Part shown: piece after piece, positions 43,949 to 52,417 of the stretch
Layout of the letters: every line of letters begins with the position of its first letter
Numbering within the stretch: the stretch's first letter is position 1
NCBI GenBank assembly: GCA_050291465.1
Contig: JBNKJV010000005.1
Location: 151,562-215,561 of the forward strand
Length of the DNA: 64,000 nt
Source of the DNA: CBFDBF01 sp050291465
GTDB lineage: Bacteria; Pseudomonadota; Gammaproteobacteria; Chromatiales; Chromatiaceae
Reading direction: 5' to 3'
Translations under genes and position numbers: made by a program
The notes under the pieces: generated by a model
Told to the model about the DNA's origin: nothing
The model's input: only the letters and a program-made list of their open reading frames with translations
Databases searched by the model: none

Positions 43949-44083
43949 AAAAAAGGCCGCTATCAAAGGATAGCGGCCTTAACCAAAGGAGGAGATGCCG
44001 GCACAGCGATCGAAACTGAAAATCTAGCGTGTCTACCGCTGACCGTCCCGTCTATTCGACCACAGGGGCCATTTCGCGCGCAT
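43949..44083 (-). ncRNA. Putative small RNA 2 of a tandem pair (anti-Shine-Dalgarno type)
   Basis: Homologous to the RNA at 43721-43865: same terminator stem (GGCCGCTA/TAGCGGCC, 43955-43978, then T6 on the minus strand), same CTCCTCCTTTGGTT tail and GCCGGCATCTCC box before it, and the same 5' GCCCCTGTGG region; the middle differs but keeps ACGGTCA. About 135 nt from a predicted start near 44082. It lies after the rpoH terminator, so it is an independent unit. Confidence 0.68.
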
Positions 44084-44088
44084 TGAGA

Positions 44089-44117
44089 ATTCTCAATCGA
44101 GGTTTAGAACAGATCAA
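44089..44117 (-). promoter_or_regulatory. Predicted promoter of small RNA 2 with palindrome
   Basis: On the minus strand TTGATC (44112-44117) and GAGAAT (44089-44094) are 17 bases apart. The -10 lies in a perfect 16-bp palindrome ATTGAGAATTCTCAAT (44082-44097), a possible operator. Copy 1 conserves GAATTATCAATGCG at the matching place but has a weaker -35. Confidence 0.45.
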
Positions 44118-44191
44118 AGAAATCAGCAGCATTGAAGTAGGAAATAGGCCGCTGAATTTCCGCTAATGCACCGGAATTGGCCCGCCATAAT

Positions 44192-44220
44192 AAAAAATCC
44201 CGCGCCGGGGCGCGGGATCA
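44192..44220 (-). terminator. Rho-independent terminator of rpoH
   Basis: On the minus strand TCCCGCGCC/GGCGCGGGA stem is followed by a run of six T. It lies 28 bases after the rpoH stop. Confidence 0.75.
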
Positions 44221-44247
44221 GGGAAGGTTCGCTTCCGTGGCGCTTGG

Positions 44248-45099
44248 TCAGGCCGCCAGCTGCGATTTCATCTTTTCCATGGCCCGTTTCTCGATCTGAC
44301 GGATGCGTTCCGCGGAAACACCGAAACGGTCGGCGAGCTCATGCAGAGTCGCTTTCTTTTCGGAAAGCCATCTCGCCTCCAGGATCAACCGGCTGCGTTC
44401 ATCCAGGCCTTCCAGTGCCGCGTACAGATGTTCTTTCTCGTTCTTCTCGGAATCCAACCGTTCCAGTTGAGAGGCGGGCTCCATACGCATGTCCGGAAGG
44501 TAGGCCGCCGGGGCCTGGGGCAACTGTTCATTGTCGTCCGCCGCGGCACCGTCAAAGGCGATATCGTACTTGTTCAGGCGGGCCTCCATCTCCAGTACCG
44601 TTTCCGGCTTAACGCCCAGGTCCCTGGCCACGCCTTCCACCTCTTCCTGGGAGAACCAGCCCAGACGCTTTTTGGAGCTGCGCAGGTTGAAGAAGAGTTT
44701 GCGTTGCGCCTTGGTGGTGGCGACCTTGACGATACGCCAGTTGCGCAGCACGAATTCATGGATCTCCGCCTTGACCCAATGCACGGCAAACGAGACCAGC
44801 CGCACACCCATATCCGGATCAAATCGACGAACCGCCTTCATCAGGCCCACGGTTCCCTCCTGGATCAGGTCGGGAAGGGCGAGGCCGTATCCGGAGTAAC
44901 CGCGTGCGATGCGGATGACGAAACGGAGATGGGAAAGCACCAGGGAACGCGCCGCGTCCAGGTCATTGTGGTCCCGCAACTGTACCGCCAGGGCGTACTC
45001 CTCCTCGGCAGTCAGCATCGGCAGCTGATAGGCCGCGCTTATATAGGCGTCTATGTTCCCGGTGGGAAGGGTTACCGGAATAGCAATATCTTTGCGCAT
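44248..45099 (-). CDS. rpoH: RNA polymerase heat-shock sigma factor RpoH (sigma-32)
   Basis: 283 residues. Region 2: LVLSHLRFVIRIARGYSGYGLALPDLIQEGTVGLMKAV; the RpoH box region with TKAQRKLFFNLRSSKKRLGW; region 4 with ATLHELADRFGVSAERIRQIEKRAMEKM. It directs transcription of chaperone and protease genes. It follows ftsX by 124 bases on the same strand but has its own promoter region, which carries a perfect CIRCE operator, and a terminator. Confidence 0.95.
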   Translation of the reverse strand: MRKDIAIPVTLPTGNIDAYISAAYQLPMLTAEEEYALAVQLRDHNDLDAARSLVLSHLRFVIRIARGYSGYGLALPDLIQEGTVGLMKAVRRFDPDMGVRLVSFAVHWVKAEIHEFVLRNWRIVKVATTKAQRKLFFNLRSSKKRLGWFSQEEVEGVARDLGVKPETVLEMEARLNKYDIAFDGAAADDNEQLPQAPAAYLPDMRMEPASQLERLDSEKNEKEHLYAALEGLDERSRLILEARWLSEKKATLHELADRFGVSAERIRQIEKRAMEKMKSQLAA

Positions 45100-45130
45100 A
45101 GCAATAACCTAGTGAAATTGTCTGGAATTT

Positions 45131-45160
45131 ATATTAGCACTCTTTGATGAAATATGCCAA
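45131..45160 (-). promoter_or_regulatory. rpoH proximal promoter P2
   Basis: On the minus strand TTGGCA (45155-45160) and TAATAT (45131-45136) are 18 bases apart. The -10 overlaps a TTAGCACTC half-site (45134-45142). Confidence 0.5.
45134..45160. promoter_or_regulatory. Degenerate second CIRCE-like element
   Basis: A perfect TTAGCACTC half (45134-45142), nine bases, then ATATGCCAA, which matches five of nine positions of GAGTGCTAA. It overlies promoter P2. Confidence 0.5.
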
Positions 45161-45166
45161 TTATTT

Positions 45167-45193
45167 TTAGCACTCCTCGGGTTAGAGTGCTAA
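45167..45193. promoter_or_regulatory. Perfect CIRCE operator (HrcA site)
   Basis: TTAGCACTC (45167-45175), nine bases, GAGTGCTAA (45185-45193) equals the CIRCE consensus exactly. It overlaps the -10 and start region of promoter P1 of rpoH. CIRCE is the binding site of the heat-shock repressor HrcA, usually found before groESL and dnaK operons. Confidence 0.92.
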
Positions 45194-45219
45194 ATATTTT
45201 AAAAATTCCTTATAAACAA
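45191..45219 (-). promoter_or_regulatory. rpoH distal promoter P1
   Basis: On the minus strand TTGTTT (45214-45219) and TATTTA (45191-45196) are 17 bases apart, just after the ftsX stop. The predicted transcript start falls inside the CIRCE element. Confidence 0.55.
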
Positions 45220-45223
45220 TCTC

Positions 45224-46198
45224 TTAAGAGGGTTCAATCGCGCTGAGATGACGGCCTACCGCCACCCAGGAGCCGCCCAGACCCAGTAATCCCCCGCCCG
45301 CCATCAGGGTCAGGACGGTGGAAATCCTTACCGAGCTCAGGTCGAAGTCGCTGTGATAGAGGAGGGCCAGGTTCTCCACCGGACCCGACAACAGCGACAG
45401 GGAGAGACTGATCAGAAGCCAGGCAAGCCACCCCCCCAGCATGCCGTACCAGAGGCCGTAGTATAGAAAAGGTCGGCGGATGAAGGCATCGGTTCCGCCC
45501 ACCAGTTTGGTGATCTCGATTTCCGCATGCCGGTTCTGGATATCCAGGCGGATGGTATTGCCGACGATCAGCAGTACTGCCATGGCCAGCAGCGACGCAA
45601 GAATATACACCCCCCGGGTGGCAATTTCCGTGATGGCTTGAAAACGTCGTACCCACTGCAGGTCGAGCTGGGCGAATTCCACCCCGTCAATACTCTGCAG
45701 TTCCTTGACCAGGGCCTCCGCAGCTTGGGGAGAGCTCCGATCACCCACCGGAGTCACCACCAGTACCACCGGGAGGGGATTTTCATTCAGCGCGTCCAGG
45801 GCGCTGGCAAAACCGCTAAAGCGCCGAAATTCGGTCAGCGCCTCGTCCCGCCCGATGGAGCGCACCGCTTCGATGCCGATGTGTCTACGCAGGCGTTGGG
45901 CGAGGGCTTCCCCCTGCTGCTCATCCACTTCCTGTTTCAGGAAAAGGGATATGGTTGCGGCACTGTCCCAGCGGCCGGTCAGCTGGTGTACGTTGTCGAG
46001 CAGTACGTGAAGGCCGGTGGGTAGGGCCATGGCGATTCCAATCACCGCAACCGTCATAACCGTGGAGATCGGCGACCGGCTCAGCCGGCCCAGACTGGAG
46101 AGGGCCGCCTGCAGGTGGCGCAGAAGCCAGATGCGGGGGTTCAACCTTCGGCGGGTCCGGGGACTGTTGTTCTTCTTTCCGTTCTTCTGTCTTCTCAT
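45224..46198 (-). CDS. ftsX: Cell division protein FtsX
   Basis: 324 residues. A basic cytoplasmic N-terminus (1 to about 40), one membrane segment (about 47-70), a periplasmic domain (about 75-180) with ISLFLKQEVDEQQGEALAQRL, and three more segments in the FtsX core (about 195-315, with IQNRHAEIEITKLVGGTDAFIRRPFLYYG). It forms an ABC-type complex with FtsE that activates cell-wall hydrolases at the septum. Its start overlaps the ftsE stop by four bases. Confidence 0.94.
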   Translation of the reverse strand: MRRQKNGKKNNSPRTRRRLNPRIWLLRHLQAALSSLGRLSRSPISTVMTVAVIGIAMALPTGLHVLLDNVHQLTGRWDSAATISLFLKQEVDEQQGEALAQRLRRHIGIEAVRSIGRDEALTEFRRFSGFASALDALNENPLPVVLVVTPVGDRSSPQAAEALVKELQSIDGVEFAQLDLQWVRRFQAITEIATRGVYILASLLAMAVLLIVGNTIRLDIQNRHAEIEITKLVGGTDAFIRRPFLYYGLWYGMLGGWLAWLLISLSLSLLSGPVENLALLYHSDFDLSSVRISTVLTLMAGGGLLGLGGSWVAVGRHLSAIEPS

Positions 46199-46875
46199 AG
46201 CGCCATGGTCTCCGCAGCGCTGTCTCCAACCAGTTCACCTTTGCTGAGGGTGAGGATTCTTCTTCCCATGCGGGAGATCAGGTCAATATCATGGGTGGCG
46301 ATGAGCAGGGTGACCCCCACCTGATTGAACTGAATAAACAGCTCCATGATCTCTCTGGACAAGGCCGGATCAAGGTTACCGGTAGGTTCGTCCGCCAGTA
46401 CCAGCGGAGGGCGGTTAACCACGGCTCGGGCGATGCCGACGCGCTGCTGTTCACCACCGGAGAGGGATATGGGATGCGCCTTCTCTCTGTTGAGCAGTCC
46501 GACCTTGTCCAAGGCGGCGCGCACTCTGCGCCCGATCTCAGCGTATCCCACCCCGGCCACCATCAGCGGCAGGGCGACGTTGTCGAATACGGTGCGATCC
46601 ATCAACAGCCGGTAATCCTGGAATATCATGCCCACATCCCGCCGGTGATATGAGATCTGACGCCCTTTCAGGCGGCTGAGGTTGCGCCCGCCAACCCGTA
46701 CCTGTCCGCGGGTACTCTGTTCCAACAATCCCAGCAACCGGAGCATGGTACTTTTCCCCGCCCCGGAGTGGCCGGTAAGAAACACCATCTCCCCCGCTTC
46801 CAGGTGGAGATTAACGTTACGCAGTCCTTCGTGACCGCCGGGGTATCGTTTTGTGACGTTATCCAGATAGATCAT
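46195..46875 (-). CDS. ftsE: Cell division ATP-binding protein FtsE
   Basis: 226 residues. Walker A FLTGHSGAGKSTML at about 36, signature LSGGEQQRVGIARA, Walker B PLVLADEPTGNLDPALS, and the switch His in LLIATHDIDLI. ATPase of the FtsEX complex. It lies 33 bases after ftsY and overlaps ftsX. Confidence 0.95.
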   Translation of the reverse strand: MIYLDNVTKRYPGGHEGLRNVNLHLEAGEMVFLTGHSGAGKSTMLRLLGLLEQSTRGQVRVGGRNLSRLKGRQISYHRRDVGMIFQDYRLLMDRTVFDNVALPLMVAGVGYAEIGRRVRAALDKVGLLNREKAHPISLSGGEQQRVGIARAVVNRPPLVLADEPTGNLDPALSREIMELFIQFNQVGVTLLIATHDIDLISRMGRRILTLSKGELVGDSAAETMAL

Positions 46876-46908
46876 CGGCTTTGGAGAAACTGGTGACAGG
46901 TTACGGGT

Positions 46909-47895
46909 TTATTCAAAAAGCGCGTCCACGAATTCCTGTCCGTCGAACGGGCGCAGGTCTTCAATGGATTCCCCTACACCGATGAAGCGGATAGGCAGGT
47001 GCAGCCGTTCCGCGACGGCAAACAGGATTCCACCCTTGGCGGTGCCGTCCATCTTGGTCAGGGTGATGCCTGTCAGGCCCGCCGCCTGATCGAACTGGAG
47101 CGCCTGGTTGAGGGCGTTCTGGCCAGTGGTGGCGTCCACCACCAGCATCACTTCATGGGGGGCGTCCGGATCGATCTTCTTCATCACCCGGGCGATCTTG
47201 GCCAGTTCCTCCATCAGGTTGGATTTGGTATGCAGGCGTCCCGCGGTGTCGGCGATGAGGACATCGATATTGCGGGCGGTGGCGGACTGCAGGGCGTCGA
47301 ATATGACGGAAGCCGAATCGGCCCCCGAATGTTGCGCAATCACCGGAATGTCGTTGCGCTCACCCCAGGTCTGGAGCTGTTCCACGGCGGCGGCGCGAAA
47401 GGTGTCCCCGGCGGCCAGCATGACGCTCTGTCCTTCCTGCTGCAGGCGCTTCGCCAGTTTCCCGATGGTAGTGGTTTTCCCGGCGCCGTTTATTCCCACC
47501 ATGAGGATTACCTGGGGCTTCCCCTCCGCCGGCTGTTTAACTTCGGTCTCGCAGGTTGCCAGGATCTGCAGCAGTTTGTCCTTTAATACCCGGGTCAAGG
47601 CCTCCGGATCGGAGAGTTCCTTACGTTTAACCTGTTCGGTGATCTCCTGGATAATACGGGCGGTGGCGTCCACCCCCACATCCGCCAGGAGCAGCAGGGT
47701 CTCCAGTTCCTCCAGCAGTTCGGAATCGATGGATTTCCTGCCGAGTAACAGATTGGCCAGGCCGTCGGTAAGGTTGCTCCGGGTGCGGACCAGGCGGTCT
47801 CTGAGGCGGGAGAGGAGTTTTCCGGTCTGTTCCGGCCGGTCCTCCGCCGGGGTGGACTGCTCGGGGGTCTTGCTTTTTTTTCCAAATCCAAACAT
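46909..47895 (-). CDS. ftsY: Signal recognition particle receptor FtsY
   Basis: 328 residues. A short acidic/basic N-terminus (about 1-30), the helical N domain (about 35-110) and the SRP GTPase G domain: VGINGAGKTTTIGKLA (G1), AAGDTFRAAAVEQL, VLIADTAGRLHTKSNLMEEL (G3), LTKMDGTAKGG (G4) and FIGVGESIEDLRPF. It docks SRP-ribosome complexes to the membrane. It heads ftsYEX. Confidence 0.96.
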   Translation of the reverse strand: MFGFGKKSKTPEQSTPAEDRPEQTGKLLSRLRDRLVRTRSNLTDGLANLLLGRKSIDSELLEELETLLLLADVGVDATARIIQEITEQVKRKELSDPEALTRVLKDKLLQILATCETEVKQPAEGKPQVILMVGINGAGKTTTIGKLAKRLQQEGQSVMLAAGDTFRAAAVEQLQTWGERNDIPVIAQHSGADSASVIFDALQSATARNIDVLIADTAGRLHTKSNLMEELAKIARVMKKIDPDAPHEVMLVVDATTGQNALNQALQFDQAAGLTGITLTKMDGTAKGGILFAVAERLHLPIRFIGVGESIEDLRPFDGQEFVDALFE

Positions 47896-48102
47896 CGTAC
47901 TTCAGGATGATCCTCTCGGTGGCGGAACCTTGCGGTTCGAAGCTTGTCTTTCGTTCCAACCCCAGGCGATATCTTGGACACGGGTCCCCGGCTCTGGAAA
48001 AATGCCACGGTCCGGTGAGGCTGGAAAGTCGGGTTCCAGGTATCAATGCTGACAAATCCTAACATTTTCACCGGCGCCGCAATATCTTCATATGGAATAA
48101 AA

Positions 48103-49470
48103 ATGAGACGCAGCTATCTGACATTGTTGTTACTGATGTTAACCACGCTGGCCCAGGCCGCGGGTGACGTGCAGGAATTTACCCTGAAGAACGGTATGAA
48201 GGTGATTGTGAAAGAGGATCACCGGGCACCCATAGTCGCGTCACAGGTTTGGTACAAGGTGGGATCGAGTTATGAACCGGAGGGTATCACCGGGATCTCA
48301 CACCTCCTTGAGCACATGATGTTCAAGGGTACGGAGAAGCACGGGCCGGGTGAATTTTCCCGGATCATCTCGGCCAACGGCGGCGATGAGAACGCGTTTA
48401 CCGGGCGGGATTACACCGCCTACCATCAGATCATCGCCAAGGATCGCCTCCCTATAGCCCTGGAGCTGGAAGCCGACAGGATGCGTAATCTGCAGCTCTC
48501 GGCAGAGGAGTTTGCCAAGGAGATCGAAGTGGTCAAGGAGGAGCGGCGGTTACGCACGGAGGACAATCCCATCGCCCTTACCTATGAGCAGTTCGGTGCC
48601 GTGGCCTACCGGGTATTACCCTACCGTAACCCGGTGATCGGTTGGATGAGTGATCTTGAGAATCTACGGGTAGAGGATCTGAAAGAGTGGTACCGGCTCT
48701 GGTATGCCCCGAATAACGCTACCCTGGTAGTGGTTGGAGACGTAGATCCGAAAGAGGTTCCGGAGCTTGCGGAGAGGTATTTCGGTACCTTCAAGGGGGA
48801 GCCCCGGCCGCGGGTCCGTCCCTTGCAGGAACCTCCCCAGCGGGGGATCGTTCGAACCGTGGTGCGGGTCCCCGCGCAGCAGCCCTACCTGATACTGGGG
48901 TATAAAACCCCCGTGGTGGGCGGGGCGGCAGAGGAGTGGGAGCCCTACGCGCTGGAGATGTTGGCGGCCATCCTCGATGGCGGCGACAGCGCCCGCCTCA
49001 GCCGCGATCTGATTCGTGGCCAGGAGATCGCCGTTTCCGCCGGCGCGGGTTACGGTGCCTTTTCCCGCCTGCCCGCCATGTTGACCCTGAGCGGCATTCC
49101 ACGGGAAGGACATAGCGTTGAGGAGCTGGAGAAGGCGCTGAAAAGTCAGGTGGAGCGGCTCCAGCAGGAATTGGTGACGGAACAGGAACTGGCTCGGGTG
49201 CGGGCGCAGGTGGTGGCCGGTGAGGTCTATCAACTGGATTCGGTATTCTATCAGGCGATGCAGATGGGGATGCTGGAGACCATCGGTCAGCGGTGGCAGT
49301 TGCTGGATGAGTACGTGGGGAAAATCGAGGCGGTTACGGCGGAGCAGGTGCGGGCAGTGGCGCGCAAATACCTGATTGACCGGAACCTGACCGTGGCTTC
49401 CCTGGACCCATTGCCTATGGATCAGAAGCCGGCTGGACCTCCGGCCGCCGGAGGTCGTCATGGTCAATAA
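48103..49470 (+). CDS. M16 zinc protease, catalytic subunit
   Basis: 455 residues from ATG 48103, which starts a signal peptide (MRRSYLTLLLLMLTTLAQA); the frame extends 19 codons upstream without a ribosome site. The inverted zinc motif HLLEH (in GISHLLEHMMFKG, about 67-71) and the third ligand Glu in VVKEERRLRTEDNP are intact. It is a periplasmic pitrilysin-type protease paired with the next gene, which overlaps by 11 bases. It is divergent from ftsY, the usual place for this pair. Confidence 0.92.
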   Translation: MRRSYLTLLLLMLTTLAQAAGDVQEFTLKNGMKVIVKEDHRAPIVASQVWYKVGSSYEPEGITGISHLLEHMMFKGTEKHGPGEFSRIISANGGDENAFTGRDYTAYHQIIAKDRLPIALELEADRMRNLQLSAEEFAKEIEVVKEERRLRTEDNPIALTYEQFGAVAYRVLPYRNPVIGWMSDLENLRVEDLKEWYRLWYAPNNATLVVVGDVDPKEVPELAERYFGTFKGEPRPRVRPLQEPPQRGIVRTVVRVPAQQPYLILGYKTPVVGGAAEEWEPYALEMLAAILDGGDSARLSRDLIRGQEIAVSAGAGYGAFSRLPAMLTLSGIPREGHSVEELEKALKSQVERLQQELVTEQELARVRAQVVAGEVYQLDSVFYQAMQMGMLETIGQRWQLLDEYVGKIEAVTAEQVRAVARKYLIDRNLTVASLDPLPMDQKPAGPPAAGGRHGQ

Positions 49471-50779
49471 AGGAAGAACCGTTCTCGGCCTCCTGTTGCT
49501 GATACTGCTTGCGGCGCAAAACGTCCTGGCCGGACCGAAAATCGACGCCTGGCATACGGCGAACGGGGCGCGGGTGCTGTTCGTGGCGGCCCCTGATCTG
49601 CCTATGGTGGATATCCGGGTGATTTTCGACGCCGGGAGTGCCAGGGATGGAAAGATGCCGGGTATCAGTCGCTTGACCAACAGCCTGCTGACTGAGGGGG
49701 CGGGAGAATGGGATGCGACCGAGATCGCGGAGAGACTGGAGTCGGTGGGCGCGGAACTGGACAGCGGGGCCCTGCGTGATATGGCTTGGGTCTCGGTGCG
49801 CACCCTCTCCGAAAAGGAGGCCCTTGGGGTCAGCGTGGATACGGTGGCAACCGTTCTTGGGAAGCCGGGTTTTGCCGCCGATGCTCTGGAACGCAACCGG
49901 CAGATGATGCTGGCGGGTCTGCTCAGGTTGGAGCAGTCTCCCGGCAAGGTGGCGAGACGGCGGTTCTTTCAGGAGGTGTTTCAGGAGCATCCGTACGCCA
50001 CCCATAGCGGGGGTACCAAGGAGTCGCTCCAGGGTCTTTCCCAGGACGACGTGCGGGCCTTTCACCGGCGTTTCTACGTGGCGGCCAACGCCGTGGTTGC
50101 CATCGTAGGCGATCTCACCCGGGAACAGGCGGAGAAACTGGCGGACCGCCTGACCACCCAGCTTCAGGCGGGGGAACACGCACCGGAGCTGCCGCAAGTG
50201 AGGGCACTGAAGACCGCCGGAGAGGTGCGTCTTCCGTTCCCTTCAAGCCAGTCCCATATCTTCATGGGGCAGCCGGGGATGCGACGGGGAGATCCGGACT
50301 ATTTTCCGTTATACCTGGGTAATCATATCCTGGGCGGCAACGGACTGGTCTCGTTGCTGTCGGAAGAGGTTCGGGAGAAGCGGGGTCTTTCCTACAGCGT
50401 CTACAGTTATTTTGCCCCTATGCGGACACGGGGACCGTTCATAGTCGGCGCCCAGACGCAGAACGCGAAAGTGGCGGAAACGCTGGAGGTCCTGCGAGCG
50501 ACCCTGACCCGGTTCATACAACAGGGACCGAGCGCGCAAGAGCTGGAGGCCGCGAAGAAGAATATTACCGGGGGGTTCCCCCTGCAAATCGCCAGTAACG
50601 GCAAGATCGTGCAATATCTGGGTATGATCGGTTTCTATGAACTGCCCCTCGATTATCTTGATACCTTTGTCGACAACGTGAATCGGGTTACCTCTGATCA
50701 GATCAAAGAGGCCTTTCAGCGTCGGGTGCAGCCGGATCGGCTGGTGACCGTCATCGTGGGCGGCGGCGAAGCCGATTGA
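49460..50779 (+). CDS. M16 protease-like partner subunit, no zinc motif
   Basis: 439 residues with a signal peptide (1 to about 25). The M16 fold is clear (VRVIFDAGSARDGKMPGIS, and FHRRFYVAANAVVAIVGDLT), but the HxxEH position reads RLTNSLLTEGAG, so it cannot bind zinc. It has the R/Y pair region near the C-terminus (LLSEEVREKRGLSYSVYSYF). It should form a heterodimer with the upstream catalytic subunit, its start overlapping that gene by 11 bases. Confidence 0.92.
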   Translation: MVNKGRTVLGLLLLILLAAQNVLAGPKIDAWHTANGARVLFVAAPDLPMVDIRVIFDAGSARDGKMPGISRLTNSLLTEGAGEWDATEIAERLESVGAELDSGALRDMAWVSVRTLSEKEALGVSVDTVATVLGKPGFAADALERNRQMMLAGLLRLEQSPGKVARRRFFQEVFQEHPYATHSGGTKESLQGLSQDDVRAFHRRFYVAANAVVAIVGDLTREQAEKLADRLTTQLQAGEHAPELPQVRALKTAGEVRLPFPSSQSHIFMGQPGMRRGDPDYFPLYLGNHILGGNGLVSLLSEEVREKRGLSYSVYSYFAPMRTRGPFIVGAQTQNAKVAETLEVLRATLTRFIQQGPSAQELEAAKKNITGGFPLQIASNGKIVQYLGMIGFYELPLDYLDTFVDNVNRVTSDQIKEAFQRRVQPDRLVTVIVGGGEAD

Positions 50780-50799
50780 TTACCGCTATATTTGTCGGT

Positions 50800-51178
50800 C
50801 CGCAAATGAACGCCAATAAACGCAAATCAGGACTGTCGTTTTTTAGGCGTATTTCAACGCAAAGGTGCAGAGACGCGAAGAGCGTAAAAGTTATAATCAA
50901 CTGAATACGAGTGGTATTCCTTCGTGTTCCCCACGTCTCGGAATCTTTGCGTTGAGTCATGCAGGGTCATATTCTCGACCCCGGAATCAGGGGCTGTTGC
51001 CTTACTCTTAGGGCAGTTGTCCGCTTCATGTAACAGGTTAATGTGGCGGCAATGAATGCACATGAACGCGAGGTTTTTACTGAATCACTTGTCTCGCTGC
51101 GCCGTGGTATGTTCGGAAGTAAGGGATTATTTAAAAGTTCAATAAATATTATTTGCGTTTATTGGCATTCATTTGCGG
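50800..51178. repeat. Nested double inverted-repeat element, MITE-like
   Basis: Outer arms 50800-50827 and 51151-51178 are 28-base inverted repeats with 27 matches (start CCGCAAATGAACGCCAATAA; one C/T difference). Inside lie inner arms 50854-50878 and 50931-50955 (TCAACGCAAAG... with 20 of 25 matching) of the CGCAAAG family. There is no coding frame. The total length of 379 bases and near-perfect ends resemble a non-autonomous mobile element. It fills most of the gap of 439 bases before rsmD. Confidence 0.72.
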
Positions 51179-51218
51179 ATAATTTTGGCTGGAGTGTATG
51201 CAAAGGGCGTGAAGCCGA

Positions 51219-51788
51219 ATGAGTAAGGGAAGAAAACCGGTCAATCAGGTGCGCATCATCGGCGGCACCTACCGGGGTCGGAAACTTCCGGTACCGGATC
51301 TGCCGGGGCTGCGTCCCACGGGAGATCGGATCCGGGAAACATTGTTTAACTGGCTGCAGGCAAGGTTGCCGGGCGCGGCCTGTCTCGATCTTTTTGCCGG
51401 CAGCGGAGCGTTGGGTCTGGAGGCCGCTTCGCGCGGCGCCGGGCGGGTGGTCATGTTGGAGCGGGCCGGGGTGGCAGCGCAGCAACTACGGGCTAATGTC
51501 GAGCTGCTCGAGGCGCGGCTGGCTCAGGTGCGGGAGGTTGATGCGGTTTCCTGGTTGCAGGAGCCGGGGGAACCGTTCGATATCGTATTTCTGGACCCGC
51601 CGTTTGCGGAGGATCTGCTGGGTACCTGTTGCGAGCTGCTGCAGCGGAATGGCTGGCTGAAACCCGAGGCCCTGATATATATCGAAACAGATGCAGGCAA
51701 AGGGCTTCCGGTTTTGCCCGAGGGCTGGCAGGTCCTGCGGGAGAAAAAAGCGGGGCAGGTGTCCTATTATCTGATCAGTGTCTGTTGA
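51219..51788 (+). CDS. rsmD: 16S rRNA (guanine(966)-N(2))-methyltransferase RsmD
   Basis: 189 residues. RIIGGTYRGRKLPVPDLPGLRPTGDRIRETLFNWL is the RsmD N-terminus; LDLFAGSGALGLEAASRGA binds SAM; VFLDPPFAEDLL is the catalytic DPPF motif. It methylates G966 in helix 31 of 16S rRNA. coaD follows after about 100 bases, the usual pairing. Confidence 0.94.
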   Translation: MSKGRKPVNQVRIIGGTYRGRKLPVPDLPGLRPTGDRIRETLFNWLQARLPGAACLDLFAGSGALGLEAASRGAGRVVMLERAGVAAQQLRANVELLEARLAQVREVDAVSWLQEPGEPFDIVFLDPPFAEDLLGTCCELLQRNGWLKPEALIYIETDAGKGLPVLPEGWQVLREKKAGQVSYYLISVC

Positions 51789-51888
51789 CAGATCCAGGTG
51801 ACGGCCGAAATTCCCCCATATCCTGATTATTGTCATTTGACATCTCAGATTCTGATAATATTATCTTTTCATCCGGCAGGCAGGGCAC

Positions 51889-52365
51889 ATGAAGACGGCG
51901 GTTTACCCCGGTACCTTTGACCCGATTACCAACGGGCACAGCGACATTATCGCTCGGGCCGCGCGTCTTTTTGGCAAGGTGGTGGTGGCCATTGCGGCAA
52001 ACCCGGGTAAACAGCCGGTATTCAGGCTGGATGAACGTGTTAAACTTGCAGAGAATGCGCTGTCGGGCCTGCAGAATGTGGAGGTCCGGGAGTTTGATAC
52101 CTTGCTGGTTGATTTCGCCAGGGAATGTGGCGCCTCCGTTATATTAAGAGGCCTGCGGGCGGTATCGGATTTTGAATATGAGTTTCAGCTGGCCGGAATG
52201 AACCGGCGGCTGGCGCCGGACGTGGAGACCATGTTTCTCACACCGGCGGAGAAGTTTTCTTACATCTCATCGAGCCTGGTGCGAGAGATCGCCACGCTGG
52301 GTGGGGATGTCAAGGATTTTGTTCATCCGGCAGTGGCGGCCGCATTGGCTGATAAGGTTCGCTGA
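51889..52365 (+). CDS. coaD: Phosphopantetheine adenylyltransferase
   Basis: 158 residues, standard length. Nucleotidyltransferase motif AVYPGTFDPITNGHSDII (TxGH equivalent), VILRGLRAVSDFEYEFQLAGMNR, and FLTPAEKFSYISSSLVREIA (ISSTxxR equivalent). It makes dephospho-CoA in the CoA pathway. Confidence 0.96.
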   Translation: MKTAVYPGTFDPITNGHSDIIARAARLFGKVVVAIAANPGKQPVFRLDERVKLAENALSGLQNVEVREFDTLLVDFARECGASVILRGLRAVSDFEYEFQLAGMNRRLAPDVETMFLTPAEKFSYISSSLVREIATLGGDVKDFVHPAVAAALADKVR

Positions 52366-52417
52366 CGGCTGGGAGTTAGAAATCGGGGCGGTTGGCCCAA
52401 AATTCAGGAGTTTAAAT

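Noticed and set aside
43766..44030. Short plus-strand frames (18 and 10 codons) after AAGGAGGAG in both small-RNA copies
   Set aside because: They look like leader peptides with a ribosome site, but length and sequence are not conserved after the fourth codon, and the terminator T-tracts lie on the minus strand. The AGGAGG is better read as the complement of the sRNA CUCCU motif.
44082..44097. Fur box at the small RNA 2 promoter
   Set aside because: The palindrome ATTGAGAATTCTCAAT resembles a Fur site but lacks the central bases of the 7-1-7 pattern. I keep it only as an unnamed palindrome.
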